NCBI GenBank assembly: GCA_025997755.1
Contig: BNVA01000030.1
Span: 1-15,673, forward strand
Source of the DNA: Spirochaetia bacterium
GTDB taxonomy: Bacteria; Spirochaetota; Spirochaetia; Treponematales; Breznakiellaceae
Direction: 5' to 3'
DNA length: 15,673 nucleotides
Under the pieces are notes generated by a model that saw only the letters and a list, made by a program, of their open reading frames with translations, had not been told where the DNA came from and did no database searches. How positions within the stretch are numbered: the stretch's first letter is position 1; each line of letters starts with the position of its first letter. A program made the position numbers and the translations under genes. Positions 1-6,487 of this stretch are shown piece after piece.

Positions 1-628
1 AATAACCCAAGAACACAGTTTGGGTTTTCCCATTTCCGTCAACGAAGAGCGCAGAAAGCGAATGCGGAAAATTAAGTCCGTAAACCTGCACCTGTAAGGA
101 TTTGACAGCACCTACATTTTTGACTACACCGTATCCGTTTTCAAAACGTGATGCCGTTGTGTTAAAATTAGGCTGTTCCGCAGGGGCGGTAACTATGCCT
201 TGCTCGTCGGCAGAGTCAAAATCATAAGCCGGAATATCAAAAGGCGGTTTAATCAAAGCCCATGAATTGTAGTATGATACGGGAAAGTGTATCCGTACGC
301 CCATTACATTTTCAAATTGTTTCGATGGTACAACTTTTGTATAGCTTAGTACATCATTCGTAACAGTCCTCGAAGATGAGGAAAGCTCAACAAACCAGTT
401 CGGGATAGCAAGCGAGGACTTCATTACCTGCTTTTGCTCTTGCGTAAAGCTATTTCCCGCCGTGTTGGAAAAATCTATCGTAGTTTGACGATTTTGCGGG
501 ATTATGTTATCCTGATCCATAAGAATATCGGGAACGAGCAAGGAAAAGTCAATCAAGACCTTTTCTTCCGCAAAAACCAACCCCACCGTCCATAAACACA
601 CTGCAATTAAAACGAATATCCGCTTCAT
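1..628 (-). CDS. flaA: Flagellar filament outer layer (sheath) protein FlaA family, 3' end missing
   Basis: The first 209 residues are present and the gene runs off the left edge. FlaA proteins coat the FlaB core of the spirochaete periplasmic flagellum. The start is an ATG preceded by AAGGAG at normal spacing. It opens a signal peptide (residues 1-20, ending VFA before EEK), as expected for export to the periplasm. The stretch at about residues 109-131 (GVRIHFP, then NSWALIKPPF) and the later NVGAVKSLQVQVYG resemble the conserved parts of Treponema FlaA as I remember them (GVRVHFP, NSYALVKP, NVGEIKS..VYG). Treponemes often carry more than one FlaA paralogue, and I cannot say which this is. 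It lies 129 bp downstream of the GerMN gene on the same strand and has promoter-like elements of its own. Family call confident; subtype open. Confidence 0.85.
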   Translation of the reverse strand, partial: MKRIFVLIAVCLWTVGLVFAEEKVLIDFSLLVPDILMDQDNIIPQNRQTTIDFSNTAGNSFTQEQKQVMKSSLAIPNWFVELSSSSRTVTNDVLSYTKVVPSKQFENVMGVRIHFPVSYYNSWALIKPPFDIPAYDFDSADEQGIVTAPAEQPNFNTTASRFENGYGVVKNVGAVKSLQVQVYGLNFPHSLSALFVDGNGKTQTVFLGY

Positions 629-702
629 TTATTGCTCCTTTATCGTTTATCAATTAATGAATTCCGCAGGCAAAAGCCATTACGGTTGCAATTTTAAATA
701 TC

Positions 703-728
703 ATTATACAGATTAAAAAATTTGTCAA
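703..728 (-). promoter_or_regulatory. Candidate promoter of flaA
   Basis: Read on the minus strand, a perfect TTGACA (728-723) is followed by a perfect TATAAT (708-703), but the spacer is only 14 nt, shorter than the usual 16-18. An AATGAT-type hexamer lies at the normal distance and could be the real -10. The leader to the ATG at 628 would be about 70 nt. I see no sigma-28 flagellar promoter pattern, which suggests housekeeping control. Confidence 0.4.
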
Positions 729-757
729 TATCCCTTTAGCAATTATCCTTAAAAAAA

Positions 758-1285
758 TCAAAAATCAAAAAAAATTTCGTTACCATCTATAAATATCCTA
801 ATATTCTTTACAAATGGAAAATTGCGCTTTAGGCATTCTTCTATGGTTTTAAAGCCCGTTTTTAGCTCTACGCCTTCCTCCGCATGAATAGCCGCCTCCT
901 GCGATAATCCTAAATACACTGTGTTATCCCTTAAAAGCACGGAATTTAACGCGCTGTCCTTGTTTAACAGCGGTGCATTTTCCATAGATGAGGGGCCTAA
1001 AACGATTTCTTCCACGTAGCGGGTAATATCCATTTCCCTTGAATGGGTTCGGGATAAAAGCCTCTCCTCTACAACTTCTTTACCGCTTTTTAAATCAAAA
1101 AAGACAGCGGTACGCCTTGCCCAGCCGGACACAAGGAAGTCAATTAACGCTATAACGCATAGAGCGGCAAGCAGGGTAAGCCTGAAATATTTAATTTTCT
1201 TTATGAAAGCCGGAATTTTTTGCCAAATTGGGCTGAAAATCCGAATAAATCGCTGTATATCAAAATTTTTTATTACGCGCAGCAT
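758..1285 (-). CDS. Membrane-anchored GerMN-domain protein
   Basis: A 175-residue protein of unknown precise role. Residues 1-34 are basic and amphipathic. Residues 35-54 form one hydrophobic membrane segment (LTLLAALCVIALIDFLVSG), which should place the rest in the periplasm. Residues 58-172 fit the GerMN fold first described in Bacillus GerM: an AVFFDL strand, a run predicting a helix with VEEIVLGPSS, the LNSVLLRDNTVYLGLS strand pair, and a C-terminal VKNIRIFIDGNEI strand. The LGPSS element is typical of the family. Spirochaetes do not sporulate, so a spore role is excluded; GerMN proteins outside Firmicutes are mostly uncharacterised envelope proteins. No strong ribosome binding site precedes the ATG, but the preceding 5 kb on this strand is all co-directional, so read-through is possible. 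Its position next to flaA is suggestive only. Confidence 0.7.
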   Translation of the reverse strand: MLRVIKNFDIQRFIRIFSPIWQKIPAFIKKIKYFRLTLLAALCVIALIDFLVSGWARRTAVFFDLKSGKEVVEERLLSRTHSREMDITRYVEEIVLGPSSMENAPLLNKDSALNSVLLRDNTVYLGLSQEAAIHAEEGVELKTGFKTIEECLKRNFPFVKNIRIFIDGNEIFFDF

Positions 1286-1376
1286 ACGTTTAGATAACTA
1301 TACTACCAATTTACCGGTGAAAAAAAAAGAGCGCGGAATGCAGAGAGAAGTTGATAGAAATTAGTCACAGGTTTGG

Positions 1377-3401
1377 TTAAAAAGGCAAAGCCCTATTAAA
1401 TCCCACACCTGCATAAAATGATGATGTAAAATTATCATCAAAATATTGTTTATATCCGCCATGTAAATAAAACCACTTAAATGAATATAAGAGACCGCCT
1501 TGTAATACAAAACCACCTTCACTATATTGGGAATTATGTATCCAGAGAGTTCCACCGTCATACTCCTTACTTTGGGAATAAACACGAGAATCATAGTAAT
1601 AAGTATTGTGTAAAGTATCAGCTTCCATAAGGAAAAATCCTATACCAACATCGAGAAAAAAATTATTCAATAACCTACGATACATACCAACATCTATATC
1701 AAGAAAGAAGTTATAATTTATGTCCAGCACTACTTCTCTATCCATAACATCCGGGATATATCCTCCTGGCAGTTTTGAAGGATTTGGGGCCCAAATGCTT
1801 CCAGATATATTCCACCCCCAGTTATTGTTGATTGCCCCAACTCTAAGTCCAAACGGAATTCTTGGATTAAAGACATAGCCAAAAGCTAATTTAATAGCAT
1901 TATCACCGGCTATCCAGCTACTGAATTTATCCTTTATTCTTTCTTGTTTTCTCCGTTTTTCTTCCTGTTTTCTCTGTTTTTCTTGTATCGCTGCTTGCTC
2001 TGCTTGTGCTATCCGTAACGCCTCTGCTTGCTCTGCCGCAGCCTGCCGCTTGGCTGCTTCTTCCGGCAGGGCGTAATGCTCAGCCTGTGTTAAAACCCGC
2101 ATATAGCCGGTTTCGTTGACTGTTTCAGATGGTATTTTGTTTACGCTTACAATTTTAACATTTAGCGGCGGCGTATAATCTTTGATGTTTACCTTACGAA
2201 AGGTTGCTTCTCTGCTTACTTTTGCGGGAGGAGTAATCATTCTATCGCCGGAATTAAAACTGATATTTCCGCTGGTAAGGGTAAAGTTATCGGTGCCTAT
2301 GGTTTTGCCCTTGCCGTCAATAATTGCGGCAACAACGGCAAAAGCAAAACTGCGGTTTCCGCCGAATACCACCGCCGCCGGTTCAGGATATTTACTTCCG
2401 TTGATCAGCGGCCAGCCGGTAAAATCCCATGTACTCCGCTGTCCTGTAGCTTCAAGCCCGCTGATAAGATCGTTGATAACTTTGAACGCCGCTTCCGCAG
2501 GCGGTAATTCTACGGTAAAAGAAAAATCGGCGGTGGCGTTCGCATAATCGGTATCGCCAATCTGTCTTAATACCGGATCGTAGACTATATCAAAGGGCAT
2601 GTGGTTTTTATAAAAAGCCGCGCAGTCTTTCAAAATGGCGATCCATGCATTACGTTGCGCAATTTGATTGCGGACATTCTGACCTAGATCACCGCCTGAA
2701 ATCCGTGAAGACAGCAAATTTAGACGCCCTGCAGTCTCCGCCGATGAGGGGTCTACGGCGGCGGCTTGGTAGAAATATGACAGGGCTTCCACCGCATTGC
2801 CGCTCTGCTGGGCGCTGATACCCTTTGCAAGAGCGGTTTGGGCATCCGTGTTGGCGGTAGTTCCTGTTTGTAGTTCCCGTTTTCCCGTGCCGGTAAGCTG
2901 TACGCCCATCTTTGCCAGCAAGTCCGCGCCGGCTTCATTGATCACCGTTCCTCCGCGCAATTCCGCTGCCGTGCATGTTTTTGTAAAAGACGCGCGGACG
3001 GTTCCCGTCTCAAGGGCGGTAATAGATAACTGTACGGAAAACGCATCGCCGCGTAATTTTTCTAGGCTGCCCGCAAGGATGTACTGAGCGTTGGTCAGGT
3101 TACCGATTTTGATATAATCGGCATCGGAAAAGTTGCCCGAAAGTGACAAATTCTGTTCCCCTTCCACCTTGTCCATGTTCTGCCGGTCAATGATAGTCAT
3201 GGCGGAATATTTGTTGAAGTTTCCTGTAAGCATACCTTGTACATAGAACGGCAGCCATGCTTCATCGGCGGCAAGGTTCTTTCCTGCCGGAGCCGCGATT
3301 GCAAGGCGTATCCCCCGCCCGCCATCGCCAGTATACAAATCGGCGGCGTAGAGAGGGAGGGAGAGGGCTAAAAGACCGACTATGGTTATTGATTTTTTCA
3401 C
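1377..3401 (-). CDS. CsgG-like exported protein with C-terminal putative outer-membrane beta domain
   Basis: A 674-residue protein; the exact function is unknown. It starts at GTG, chosen because AAGGAGGAGGAG lies 5 nt upstream and the frame opens a signal peptide (residues 1-20, LPLYAA). Residues 28-170 resemble the CsgG/LpoB-type fold: GIRLAIAAP, MTIIDRQNMDKVEGEQ, LTNAQYILAG and a TALETGTV strand. Residues 186-225 look like one TPR-type helical pair (AVEALSYFYQAAAVDP). Residues 240-437 align along their length with the neighbour at 3424-4809. From residue 438 the protein continues where the neighbour stops: a Glu/Lys/Gln/Arg-rich, probably coiled-coil linker (445-492), then residues 498-674 with alternating aromatic strands (FFLDIDVGMYRR, FFLDVGIGFF, FYLHGGYKQYF) ending in Phe, as outer-membrane barrels often do. 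The C-terminal DNA is markedly more AT-rich than the rest. Possibly an envelope assembly or secretion-linked protein. Confidence 0.7.
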   Translation of the reverse strand: MKKSITIVGLLALSLPLYAADLYTGDGGRGIRLAIAAPAGKNLAADEAWLPFYVQGMLTGNFNKYSAMTIIDRQNMDKVEGEQNLSLSGNFSDADYIKIGNLTNAQYILAGSLEKLRGDAFSVQLSITALETGTVRASFTKTCTAAELRGGTVINEAGADLLAKMGVQLTGTGKRELQTGTTANTDAQTALAKGISAQQSGNAVEALSYFYQAAAVDPSSAETAGRLNLLSSRISGGDLGQNVRNQIAQRNAWIAILKDCAAFYKNHMPFDIVYDPVLRQIGDTDYANATADFSFTVELPPAEAAFKVINDLISGLEATGQRSTWDFTGWPLINGSKYPEPAAVVFGGNRSFAFAVVAAIIDGKGKTIGTDNFTLTSGNISFNSGDRMITPPAKVSREATFRKVNIKDYTPPLNVKIVSVNKIPSETVNETGYMRVLTQAEHYALPEEAAKRQAAAEQAEALRIAQAEQAAIQEKQRKQEEKRRKQERIKDKFSSWIAGDNAIKLAFGYVFNPRIPFGLRVGAINNNWGWNISGSIWAPNPSKLPGGYIPDVMDREVVLDINYNFFLDIDVGMYRRLLNNFFLDVGIGFFLMEADTLHNTYYYDSRVYSQSKEYDGGTLWIHNSQYSEGGFVLQGGLLYSFKWFYLHGGYKQYFDDNFTSSFYAGVGFNRALPF
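1944..1984. repeat. Imperfect 21-bp tandem repeat inside the charged linker
   Basis: Two adjacent copies of a 21-nt unit built on TTTTCTCYGTTTTTCTT, with few differences. They encode two turns of a seven-residue Lys/Arg/Gln/Glu pattern (KQEEKRR then KQERIKD). A seven-residue period is what a coiled coil would need. Likely slippage within a low-complexity coding segment. Confidence 0.5.
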
Positions 3402-3406
3402 TTTGA

Positions 3407-3418
3407 CTCCTCCTCCTT
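3407..3418 (-). promoter_or_regulatory. Strong, extended ribosome binding site that fixes a GTG start
   Basis: Minus strand AAGGAGGAGGAG ends 5 nt before the GTG of the 674-residue CsgG-like gene. It is the strongest such site in the window and contrasts with the paralogue just upstream, which has none. The downstream gene may therefore be translated better than the first gene from the same message. Confidence 0.75.
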
Positions 3419-3423
3419 ATTCC

Positions 3424-4809
3424 TTAATACCATGTAGCAATCCTTATATACCCCTTCTCGGCGGCAGTTTCTGCGGACATACCGTCAATTTTTGTAATCT
3501 TTATTGTAGTGTTTTCGGTTAGGTCATTGGCGTTTACGTTTGGAAACTTGAAAACATATATAGAATTCAGCGGAGCTACGACGCTACGATCACCGGAAGA
3601 AAAATTTATGAGAAAGATTTTTAGTGTAATACTTCCCTGTGCGATAGTTTTTCCATCCCCATTAACGATTTCCGCATCCACTTTAAAACTGAATTCACGC
3701 TTTCCTGCGAATACCACCGCCGCCGGTTCACGCGGCTGTACGTCCAATAGCGGCCATCCGTCAAAGCCCCATTTGCGGCGGTTTCCGGTCTGCCCAAGCC
3801 GGCTCAAAAGGTCGTTTAAAACCCTAAAACCTGAATACGAAGGCGCCAAAGCTATACGGAAAGACAGGTCTACCGTTTGCTTTACAAAATTTATCTCCCC
3901 TTCGGATAAATGCGTTTCGTATAATATTTCAAAAGGCGGATGATCTTTATAAAAGGCGGCACATTCCTTGAACAAATTGAGCCATGTCATTCGTGCCTGA
4001 TAGTCGTTCTGTACCGCTTCGCCGATGTTGCCGCCGGTTATGTTGGTGGTAAGACTGTTGAGCCGTCCTGAGGCTTCGCTAAGAGCGGGATCGAAGGAGG
4101 CGGCTTGGTAGAAATACGTTAGTGCTTCTATCGCGCTGCCGCTTTTTTGGGCGGTGATACCACGCGCAAGTGCGGTTTCCGCTTCGTTGGAAACCGCTTG
4201 TCTGTTTAGGATGGCTTGCCTCTCAGTTTCATTAAGTTCTACACCCATTCCGGCGAGCAATTCCACCGTCGCCTCGTTGATGATTTTGCCCTGCCTAAGG
4301 TCTGCGGCGGCGCAATTTTTGGTAAAGGAAGTACGGCGTTCTCCTGTTTCCGTATTTGTAATACCCAACTGAACGGAAAATTCATTTGCCGAAAGTTTTA
4401 TAATTGTCCCTGCCAGCAAGTACTGAGCATTGGTCAAACCGCCTATTTTGACATAATCCTTGTCGGAATAAGCTCCGCTTGCAGACCGCTCCTGTTCTGC
4501 CAGCAAGGTATCCAAATTCTGCCGGTCAATGATGGTCATGGCTGAATATTTGGAAAAGGTATCGTTTAATCTACCCTGGGCAAAGGCAGAAAGATAATTA
4601 TCAGCGGCGGTGAAATTACGGGCATCCGGCGCTAAAACTACAAGGCGAATACCCTGTCCGCGATTACGGACATCAGTCCAAAGCCCGGCAGAATTTTTCG
4701 CCATCTTATAACCGGAACTTTCAGCCTGAGCAGCATTTTTTCTTCCACCCGCAAAGGCTTTTGCACAGAAAAGAATCAGCAATAATCCCACAAAAACCCT
4801 TTTTATCAT
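3424..4809 (-). CDS. CsgG-like exported protein, short paralogue
   Basis: A 461-residue protein, first gene of a tandem pair with the one ending at 1377. Residues 1-20 are a signal peptide (LLILFCAKAFA, cleavage before GG). A Cys lies in the hydrophobic part, but the flanking residues make a poor lipobox. Residues 53-200 show the CsgG/LpoB-like pattern (IRLVVLAP, MTIIDRQNLDTLLAEQE, LTNAQYLLAGTI, TNTETGERRTSFTK). Residues 207-245 form a TPR-like helical pair (SAIEALTYFYQAASFDP). Residues 260-461 match the paralogue, including AAVVFAGKREFSF against AAVVFGGNRSFAF. It ends at GYIRIATWY, where the paralogue (GYMRVLTQ) continues into its linker. The start is set by the signal peptide, yet no Shine-Dalgarno precedes it. 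The 22-bp gap to the next gene indicates an operon. CsgG family members form or tether outer-membrane complexes; the role here is unknown. Confidence 0.7.
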   Translation of the reverse strand: MIKRVFVGLLLILFCAKAFAGGRKNAAQAESSGYKMAKNSAGLWTDVRNRGQGIRLVVLAPDARNFTAADNYLSAFAQGRLNDTFSKYSAMTIIDRQNLDTLLAEQERSASGAYSDKDYVKIGGLTNAQYLLAGTIIKLSANEFSVQLGITNTETGERRTSFTKNCAAADLRQGKIINEATVELLAGMGVELNETERQAILNRQAVSNEAETALARGITAQKSGSAIEALTYFYQAASFDPALSEASGRLNSLTTNITGGNIGEAVQNDYQARMTWLNLFKECAAFYKDHPPFEILYETHLSEGEINFVKQTVDLSFRIALAPSYSGFRVLNDLLSRLGQTGNRRKWGFDGWPLLDVQPREPAAVVFAGKREFSFKVDAEIVNGDGKTIAQGSITLKIFLINFSSGDRSVVAPLNSIYVFKFPNVNANDLTENTTIKITKIDGMSAETAAEKGYIRIATWY

Positions 4810-4812
4810 AAT

Positions 4813-4858
4813 AAATCGTATCGGTCTATAATCTATAGACCGATACGATTTTTGTCAA
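4813..4858 (-). promoter_or_regulatory. Promoter of the CsgG-like pair overlapped by a perfect 18-bp inverted repeat
   Basis: Arms at 4813-4830 and 4834-4851 are perfect reverse complements (core ATCGTATCGGTCTATA) around a 3-nt centre, ATC. On the minus strand a perfect -35 TTGACA sits at 4858-4853, and TAGATT, 17 nt on, at 4835-4830 is a fair -10. The symmetry centre therefore covers the -10 and the spacer, where a repressor dimer or tetramer would block RNA polymerase. Transcription starting at the usual distance would leave a leader of only about a dozen nt before the ATG at 4809. The divergent XRE regulator is the natural candidate to bind it. A cruciform or hairpin role cannot be excluded; a terminator reading is less likely because of the -35 placement. 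Confidence 0.6.
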
Positions 4859-4870
4859 GTAAATCAATCT

Positions 4871-4912
4871 TATAGTCTAATAAGGTGTAGACCGTTAAGG
4901 GCTAGACTTTAG
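4871..4912. promoter_or_regulatory. Additional half-site-like repeats upstream of the XRE gene
   Basis: TATAGTCTA (4871-4879), TGTAGACCG (4886-4894) and CTAGACTTTAG (4902-4912) resemble the half-site TATAGACCG of the large palindrome (4834-4842). AGTCTA at 4874-4879 and TAGACT at 4903-4908 form an inverted pair. They fall where the XRE gene's own promoter should be, suggesting autoregulation. The promoter itself is not clear: TTGTCA at 4852-4857 with TCTAAT 18 nt later is a weak possibility. Confidence 0.35.
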
Positions 4913-4949
4913 TTTTCTTTTATCGAGATTTGGGAGGCAAGGATGCAAT

Positions 4950-5270
4950 ATGGGAGGACAAGAAATAAAAGACACCTTGGCTAGGAATATCAAATCTCTT
5001 AGGCTTAGCCGTCAGTTGTCGCAGGCAGATTTAGCCGAAAAAGCCAATATTTCGATAACTTTTTTGAGCAACATTGAACGGGGAAACAAATGGCCGTATG
5101 TCGAAACCTTGTCAAACATAGCAATGGCGCTAAATGTAAATTTTTATGAGCTTTTTAATCCAAAAACAACACACGAGGCTGCCCGTGAACTTTTAATACG
5201 CTTTTCAGAAGACATTACAAAGAATGTTACGGAAACACTACAAACCATTTACAGCCGTTACGAAATATGA
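4950..5270 (+). CDS. XRE-family helix-turn-helix transcriptional regulator
   Basis: A 106-residue DNA-binding protein. Residues 9-66 are a classical HTH_3 domain: LARNIKSLRLSRQLSQADLAEKA, then the recognition helix region NISITFLSNIERGNKWPYVETLSNIAMALNV, then FYELF. Residues 70-106 are a short helical tail (ARELLIRFSEDITKNVTETLQ) that could dimerise; there is no peptidase, cupin or S24 domain. The ATG is preceded by GGGAGG 12 nt upstream and by AAGGA 6 nt upstream. Divergent orientation and the palindrome in between make it the likely controller of the CsgG-like pair, though that is inference. Its stop codon overlaps the start of a 56-residue ORF. Generic XRE proteins cannot be assigned a ligand from sequence. 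Confidence 0.85.
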   Translation: MGGQEIKDTLARNIKSLRLSRQLSQADLAEKANISITFLSNIERGNKWPYVETLSNIAMALNVNFYELFNPKTTHEAARELLIRFSEDITKNVTETLQTIYSRYEI

Positions 5271-5437
5271 ACTTTTCTATACGTTTTCATTTATCACTTA
5301 AAAATTGGGATTTTTACAAAGAAGCTCAAACGTTGCCTGATTATCCACTATATAGTGTTCAAGATTGGGCACCTGTCCAATTCCCTGTAAATTTCATAGC
5401 AAACGCTGCTCTAAATTTGGCACTTTATTTTAAATAA
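5267..5437 (+). CDS. Unrecognised 56-residue ORF overlapping the XRE stop by ATGA
   Basis: This frame opens with ATG at 5267, sharing ATGA with the regulator's TGA, and ends at TAA (5435-5437). Such an overlap is typical of translational coupling, and no separate ribosome binding site is needed. The peptide begins MNFSIRFHLSLKNWDFYKEA, has a Pro/Tyr-rich middle (LPDYPLYSVQDW) and ends in a mildly hydrophobic stretch (VNFIANAALNLALYFK). I recognise no family. It could be a small partner of the regulator, the stub of a larger decayed gene (the next 140 bp is non-coding and AT-rich), or a chance frame. The 4-nt overlap and absence of better frames favour a real or formerly real gene, weakly. Confidence 0.35.
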   Translation: MNFSIRFHLSLKNWDFYKEAQTLPDYPLYSVQDWAPVQFPVNFIANAALNLALYFK

Positions 5438-5578
5438 TAATCCTGTAAAGCCGGATTTGGTACAATGTTATTTCCGTTAGTCAATATTTATGAATTATCA
5501 AAAAACAGTAAAACAAATCTTATAAATCGTACTAATTCATAAGAAGTTGATAACATCTATCAAACTAACTTTACAAGC
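5438..5578. other. AT-rich intergenic region with two inverted repeats before ispH
   Basis: This non-coding stretch carries a perfect 10-bp inverted repeat, TTATGAATTA (5488-5497) and TAATTCATAA (5533-5542), and a second, closer one, TTGATA-acatc-TATCAA (5547-5563), about 40 bp before the ispH start. TATAAA at 5521-5526 is a possible -10, but no good -35 accompanies it. The close repeat could be an operator; given the AT content, the wider one may be chance. Confidence 0.35.
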
Positions 5579-5605
5579 ATGGCAATTTACCGCAGAATAC
5601 TCGTC

Positions 5606-6466
5606 ATGCTAATAAAAAGGGCTGCCGTGTTGGGCTGCTGTATGGGGGTTAGCAGGGCATTGGATTTGGCAGAGGATGCCTGCAGAAAACACGCCGGTTT
5701 AAGGCTTTTTACGCTTGGCGCTCTTATTCACAATAAACGGGTTTTGAAGGCGCTCGAAAAGCGCGGGTGGACGATTATTGATGAAAATGAGAAGCCGAAA
5801 AGCCTTGATAACTCCATTGTTATAATAAGGGCGCATGGTATAAGCCCCGGCACACAAAAAAAACTTGAACAAAGCGGGGCGGTTATAATTGACGCTACCT
5901 GTAAAAAAGTTAAGGCGAGCCAGTTAAAAGCACAGGAATTATCTAAAAAAGGTTTTGAAATCTTCATTGCGGGTGAGGAAAAACATGCGGAAGTGCGCGG
6001 TATATGCGGGTATGCGCCCAAAAGTATGGTTGTCCGTGATAAAAAAGAGGCGGAAACCGCTGCAAATAGACTTTTTATGCAAAATCCAAATGCGGCTGCC
6101 GCGCTTATTGGTCAAACTACTATTTCCAAGACCGAATTTAACGCAATTAAAGATGAGATTGTGCGGTTTTTCCCTAATTTGAGCGTTTTTAATACGATTT
6201 GTAAGGCGACGACGGAGCGGCAGGAGGCTCTTGCCGTGTTATGCGGCGAGGTTGAAGCGGTTTTGATAATAGGCGACAGGGAATCGGCAAATACCCGCAG
6301 GCTTCTTGCAATAGCAAGCGAAAAAAACAAACCGGCTTGGCTTGTGGAATCCGCCTGTGATATACCGCCGGAGATATTTTCTTACCGTTCTGTCGGCATA
6401 AGCGCCGGAGCGTCCACCCCCGATGAGTTCATAACCGAAATTACCGGGTGCCTTGAAAAATCGTGA
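5606..6466 (+). CDS. ispH: 4-hydroxy-3-methylbut-2-enyl diphosphate reductase (IspH/LytB)
   Basis: The last enzyme of the MEP isoprenoid pathway, an iron-sulphur protein that reduces HMBPP to IPP and DMAPP in the cytosol. Counted from this ATG, the three cluster cysteines lie in GCCMGV (residue 12), DATC (99) and NTIC (199). The substrate-binding histidines are in LIHN, AHGISP and KHAEV, where Glu two residues after the His is the catalytic acid. GQTTISKTEF, ESANTRRL and SAGASTPDEF complete the family signature. An in-frame ATG at 5579 would add nine residues. I prefer 5606 because it places the first cysteine at position 12, as in E. coli IspH, and neither start has a good ribosome binding site. 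An oddity is DATCKKV, where the usual residue after Cys is Pro. thrH follows after 21 bp and is probably co-transcribed. Confidence 0.93.
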   Translation: MLIKRAAVLGCCMGVSRALDLAEDACRKHAGLRLFTLGALIHNKRVLKALEKRGWTIIDENEKPKSLDNSIVIIRAHGISPGTQKKLEQSGAVIIDATCKKVKASQLKAQELSKKGFEIFIAGEEKHAEVRGICGYAPKSMVVRDKKEAETAANRLFMQNPNAAAALIGQTTISKTEFNAIKDEIVRFFPNLSVFNTICKATTERQEALAVLCGEVEAVLIIGDRESANTRRLLAIASEKNKPAWLVESACDIPPEIFSYRSVGISAGASTPDEFITEITGCLEKS

Positions 6467-6487
6467 GAAAAAGAACAGGCTTTAACT

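Noticed and set aside
758..1285. GerMN protein as evidence for a spore-forming host
   Set aside because: FlaA and FlcA-like genes in the window point to a spirochaete, and GerMN domains occur outside spore formers.
1320..1328. Run of nine A (T on the minus strand) after the long CsgG-like gene, as a terminator
   Set aside because: No stable stem precedes the T run on the minus strand; the nearby GCGCGGAATGC has no partner.
2182..2547. Open frame of 121 codons on the plus strand opposite the long CsgG-like gene
   Set aside because: It mirrors the codon pattern of the real gene, has no ribosome binding site or recognisable domain, and similar antisense frames occur opposite the paralogue (3509-3943) and ispH (5728-6021).
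3424..4809. The short CsgG-like protein as a lipoprotein
   Set aside because: The only Cys in the signal region is in LILFC with a bulky residue before it, and a clean AFA signal-peptidase I site follows; a relaxed spirochaete lipobox cannot be fully excluded.
4813..4851. The large palindrome as a bidirectional terminator
   Set aside because: It lies upstream of both divergent genes, overlaps a good -35/-10 pair, and is AT-balanced with no long T tract, so an operator fits better.
5267..5578. Insertion-sequence or prophage remnant next to the XRE gene
   Set aside because: No transposase or integrase fragment, terminal repeats with target duplication, or tRNA end is visible; the inverted repeats alone are not enough.
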